Positions 62,626 through 64,000 of a stretch of DNA of 64,000 nucleotides are shown in pieces. Both the position numbers and the translations under genes were made by a program. The notes under the pieces were generated by a model. That model was not told the DNA's origin. It saw only the letters and a list, made by a program, of their open reading frames with translations, and searched no databases. The DNA lies in the NCBI GenBank assembly GCA_025055115.1, contig JANWYJ010000040.1, positions 21,419 through 85,418 on the forward strand, read 5' to 3'. Position 1 is the stretch's first letter; the number at the start of each line of letters is the position of its first letter. The DNA is from Gemmata sp. Lineage in GTDB: Bacteria; Planctomycetota; Planctomycetia; Gemmatales; Gemmataceae.

Positions 62626-64000
62626 CGCCAGTTTTCCAGGCGGTCCTGTTTGGCGGCTAAGAGTGTGGGTGATGGGTTGCCGTCTTTGTCGAAATGTTTG
62701 ACGAAGCGGCCTTCACTGCGGGCGAAATCGATGAAGGTAATCTCTTGCCCGGTTTTGGGGTGGATGTACCAATCGCCGGTTTTATTGGGGTTGCCATCGA
62801 GGGATAAGCGACTTTTGATGGTGTCGCCTTTGCGGGGATCGTAAATCAGCAACGGGAAGGCGCGGGTATCAACGGCTAGGCGGGCTTGTTCGCCAGCCAT
62901 GTTGTCGGCCACACCATGTTCCGGCTGGCAGGTGGTGTAACAACAGACAATCGCCGGGCCATCGAATTCCAACGCCCCCAGCACCGATTTGTAGAAGTGA
63001 TTGACGTGCGCGGCGGTTGTTTGGGCCACATAGGTGCGTGGGTGCATCATCGCGATTTGGGCGATTTCCTTGCGGCGTTCTTGTTTGCCCCCGAAGACAT
63101 GGCCATGAACGCTCATTTTGGTGTTCTGGCCGGTGAAGCTGGCTGTACTCGCTTGCCCGCCGGTGTTGGAGTACACCTGCGTATCGAGGACGAACACTTT
63201 GATGTTCATCCCGCTGGCCAACATCCGCGAGAGGGCTTGGAAGCCGATGTCGTACATGGCCCCATCGCCACCGATGACCCACAGGGGTTTGTCCTTCCAG
63301 CCCATCTGATCCCAACGCATGCGCACGCCGATGGCATAGGTCGGGGCATTCTCAAACAGAGAATTCGTCCACGGTACCATGTACGGATTGTAGGGGTAGG
63401 TGGAGGTGTAGACGGTGTTGCAGCCGGTGGCGGCGACAATGCCCCATTGATCGGCGTACTTGGAGCCGGTCGCGGCACACAGCATCCGCAAGGCGGTGCC
63501 TTCGCCGCAGCCTGCGCAGGAACCGGCCCCACCGGTATAGATGTGGGCTTGCTCTTTGAGCATGATGTCGATGAGGAGGTTGCCGCTGATGAATTTCTCG
63601 TTGCTAGGCCCCATGTTTTTGAAGTAGCGGTGGCTTTTGCGCGCTTTGAGCATCACGGCATCGGTTTTGGGGACCATTTTGAGGGCGTCGTCGTCGCAGA
63701 CAGTGACACATTCAGCGCACCCTTTGCATTTCGAGGGGGCGATGATGATTTGGAACATGCCACCGACGCCCTGTTTCTTCACCCCGCTGTCGTAGTACTT
63801 TTTGGTGCGTGCCCATTGGGCGCGGTACATGGGGCGATCGGCTTCGGGAATGGTTTGCAGTTTCGCTTCCCATTCGTCTTCAGCTAACACCTTGCCCAAA
63901 ATGGCCGTATCGGGGCATTCGGTGACGCAATCCATACAGCCGGTGCAGTTCTCGGGTTTGTACTCGGGAATTTCGGGCGCGATGTAGGAAAAATCCCGCA
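62595..64000 (-). CDS. Pyruvate/2-oxoacid:ferredoxin oxidoreductase, C-terminal part (partial)
   Basis: The last 468 or so residues of a gene that continues beyond the window. The visible part starts with a ferredoxin-like region with two 4Fe-4S clusters: C-T-G-C-M-D-C-V-T-E-C-P and C-K-G-C-A-E-C-V-T-V-C. The thiamine-diphosphate domain follows: G-S-C-A-G-C-G-E-G-T-A and the Mg/TPP loop I-G-G-D-G-A-M-Y-D-I-G-F. Then comes N-T-G-G-Q-A-S-T. The enzyme cleaves pyruvate or another 2-oxoacid with CoA, reducing ferredoxin; this one is of the large fused NifJ type. Its last 9 codons are duplicated downstream as an untranslated repeat copy. Confidence 0.92.
   Translation of the reverse strand, partial: RDFSYIAPEIPEYKPENCTGCMDCVTECPDTAILGKVLAEDEWEAKLQTIPEADRPMYRAQWARTKKYYDSGVKKQGVGGMFQIIIAPSKCKGCAECVTVCDDDALKMVPKTDAVMLKARKSHRYFKNMGPSNEKFISGNLLIDIMLKEQAHIYTGGAGSCAGCGEGTALRMLCAATGSKYADQWGIVAATGCNTVYTSTYPYNPYMVPWTNSLFENAPTYAIGVRMRWDQMGWKDKPLWVIGGDGAMYDIGFQALSRMLASGMNIKVFVLDTQVYSNTGGQASTASFTGQNTKMSVHGHVFGGKQERRKEIAQIAMMHPRTYVAQTTAAHVNHFYKSVLGALEFDGPAIVCCYTTCQPEHGVADNMAGEQARLAVDTRAFPLLIYDPRKGDTIKSRLSLDGNPNKTGDWYIHPKTGQEITFIDFARSEGRFVKHFDKDGNPSPTLLAAKQDRLENWRLLQELAGLR

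Overview
The window looks like chromosomal DNA of a planctomycete, most likely of the family Gemmataceae. The best single marker is the gene at 34717-35745. Its N-terminus carries the A-D-E-S-x-F-L-x-A-I-L-A-N-P-D-D-D-T-P-R repeat-companion domain (TIGR02996 type), which is known mainly from Gemmata relatives and here sits on leucine-rich repeats. Supporting signs are two very large Ser/Thr kinases, multi-PAS sensor kinases, Tat-exported Gfo/Idh/MocA oxidoreductases, a four-haem cytochrome fused to a 5'-nucleotidase-like domain, many secreted HEAT and leucine-rich-repeat proteins, and GC-rich codon use. I found no rRNA, no convincing tRNA, no transposase and no CRISPR-cas genes. Nearly all of the window is ordinary chromosome with wide gene spacing.

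Layout. 1-2.2 kb: end of a membrane protein, a 37-bp tandem repeat and the haem/metallophosphatase fusion. 2.4-10.6 kb: a Ser/Thr kinase, then a four-gene cluster (WXG100-like protein, coiled-coil protein, small helical protein, 1298-residue FtsK/SpoIIIE ATPase) that looks like a minimal type VII secretion-like locus. 10.7-21.5 kb: FAD oxidoreductase and a small cyclase-like toroid protein, a C45-type hydrolase, an HdeD-like membrane protein, two Gfo/Idh/MocA proteins, ApbE and a formylglycine-enzyme-like protein. 21.9-28.1 kb: a 7-PAS histidine kinase overlapping a hybrid REC-PAS-kinase-REC protein, closed by a terminator. 28.5-36.9 kb: metF, gamma-glutamyltransferase, ornithine cyclodeaminase family, aspartate aminotransferase, a GT4 glycosyltransferase, the TIGR02996/LRR protein and a MoxR ATPase. 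37.1-47.2 kb: a GT39-like membrane transferase, an HtrA protease, a putative metallopeptidase, a kinase-receiver-HD-GYP fusion, metK, rpmI-rplT and a HAD phosphatase. 47.3-55.2 kb: a decayed SF1-helicase-like protein, a transglutaminase-like protein, a HEAT-repeat protein and a cytochrome c'-like protein. 55.2-64 kb: a parS-like palindrome, an LRR lipoprotein, an MDR dehydrogenase, a sulfatase-like protein, an ABC-2 permease, a cupin, and the end of a pyruvate:ferredoxin oxidoreductase running off the window.

Two things stand out beyond the genes. The first is the type VII-like cluster with its triple ATPase, in which only the middle module keeps its P-loop. The second is that the intergenic DNA is full of short direct duplications private to each locus. 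Units are 13, 16, 19, 21-23, 29 or 37-41 bp. At four separate places two 38-41-bp copies start 73-74 bp apart, and in three of these one copy overlaps the 3' end of a gene. This regular geometry, with unrelated sequence at each locus, suggests an active duplication process rather than a dispersed repeat family.

Starts were moved from the longest open frame to an internal start wherever a purine-rich ribosome binding site supported it. All functional calls rest on motifs read by eye; no database search was run.
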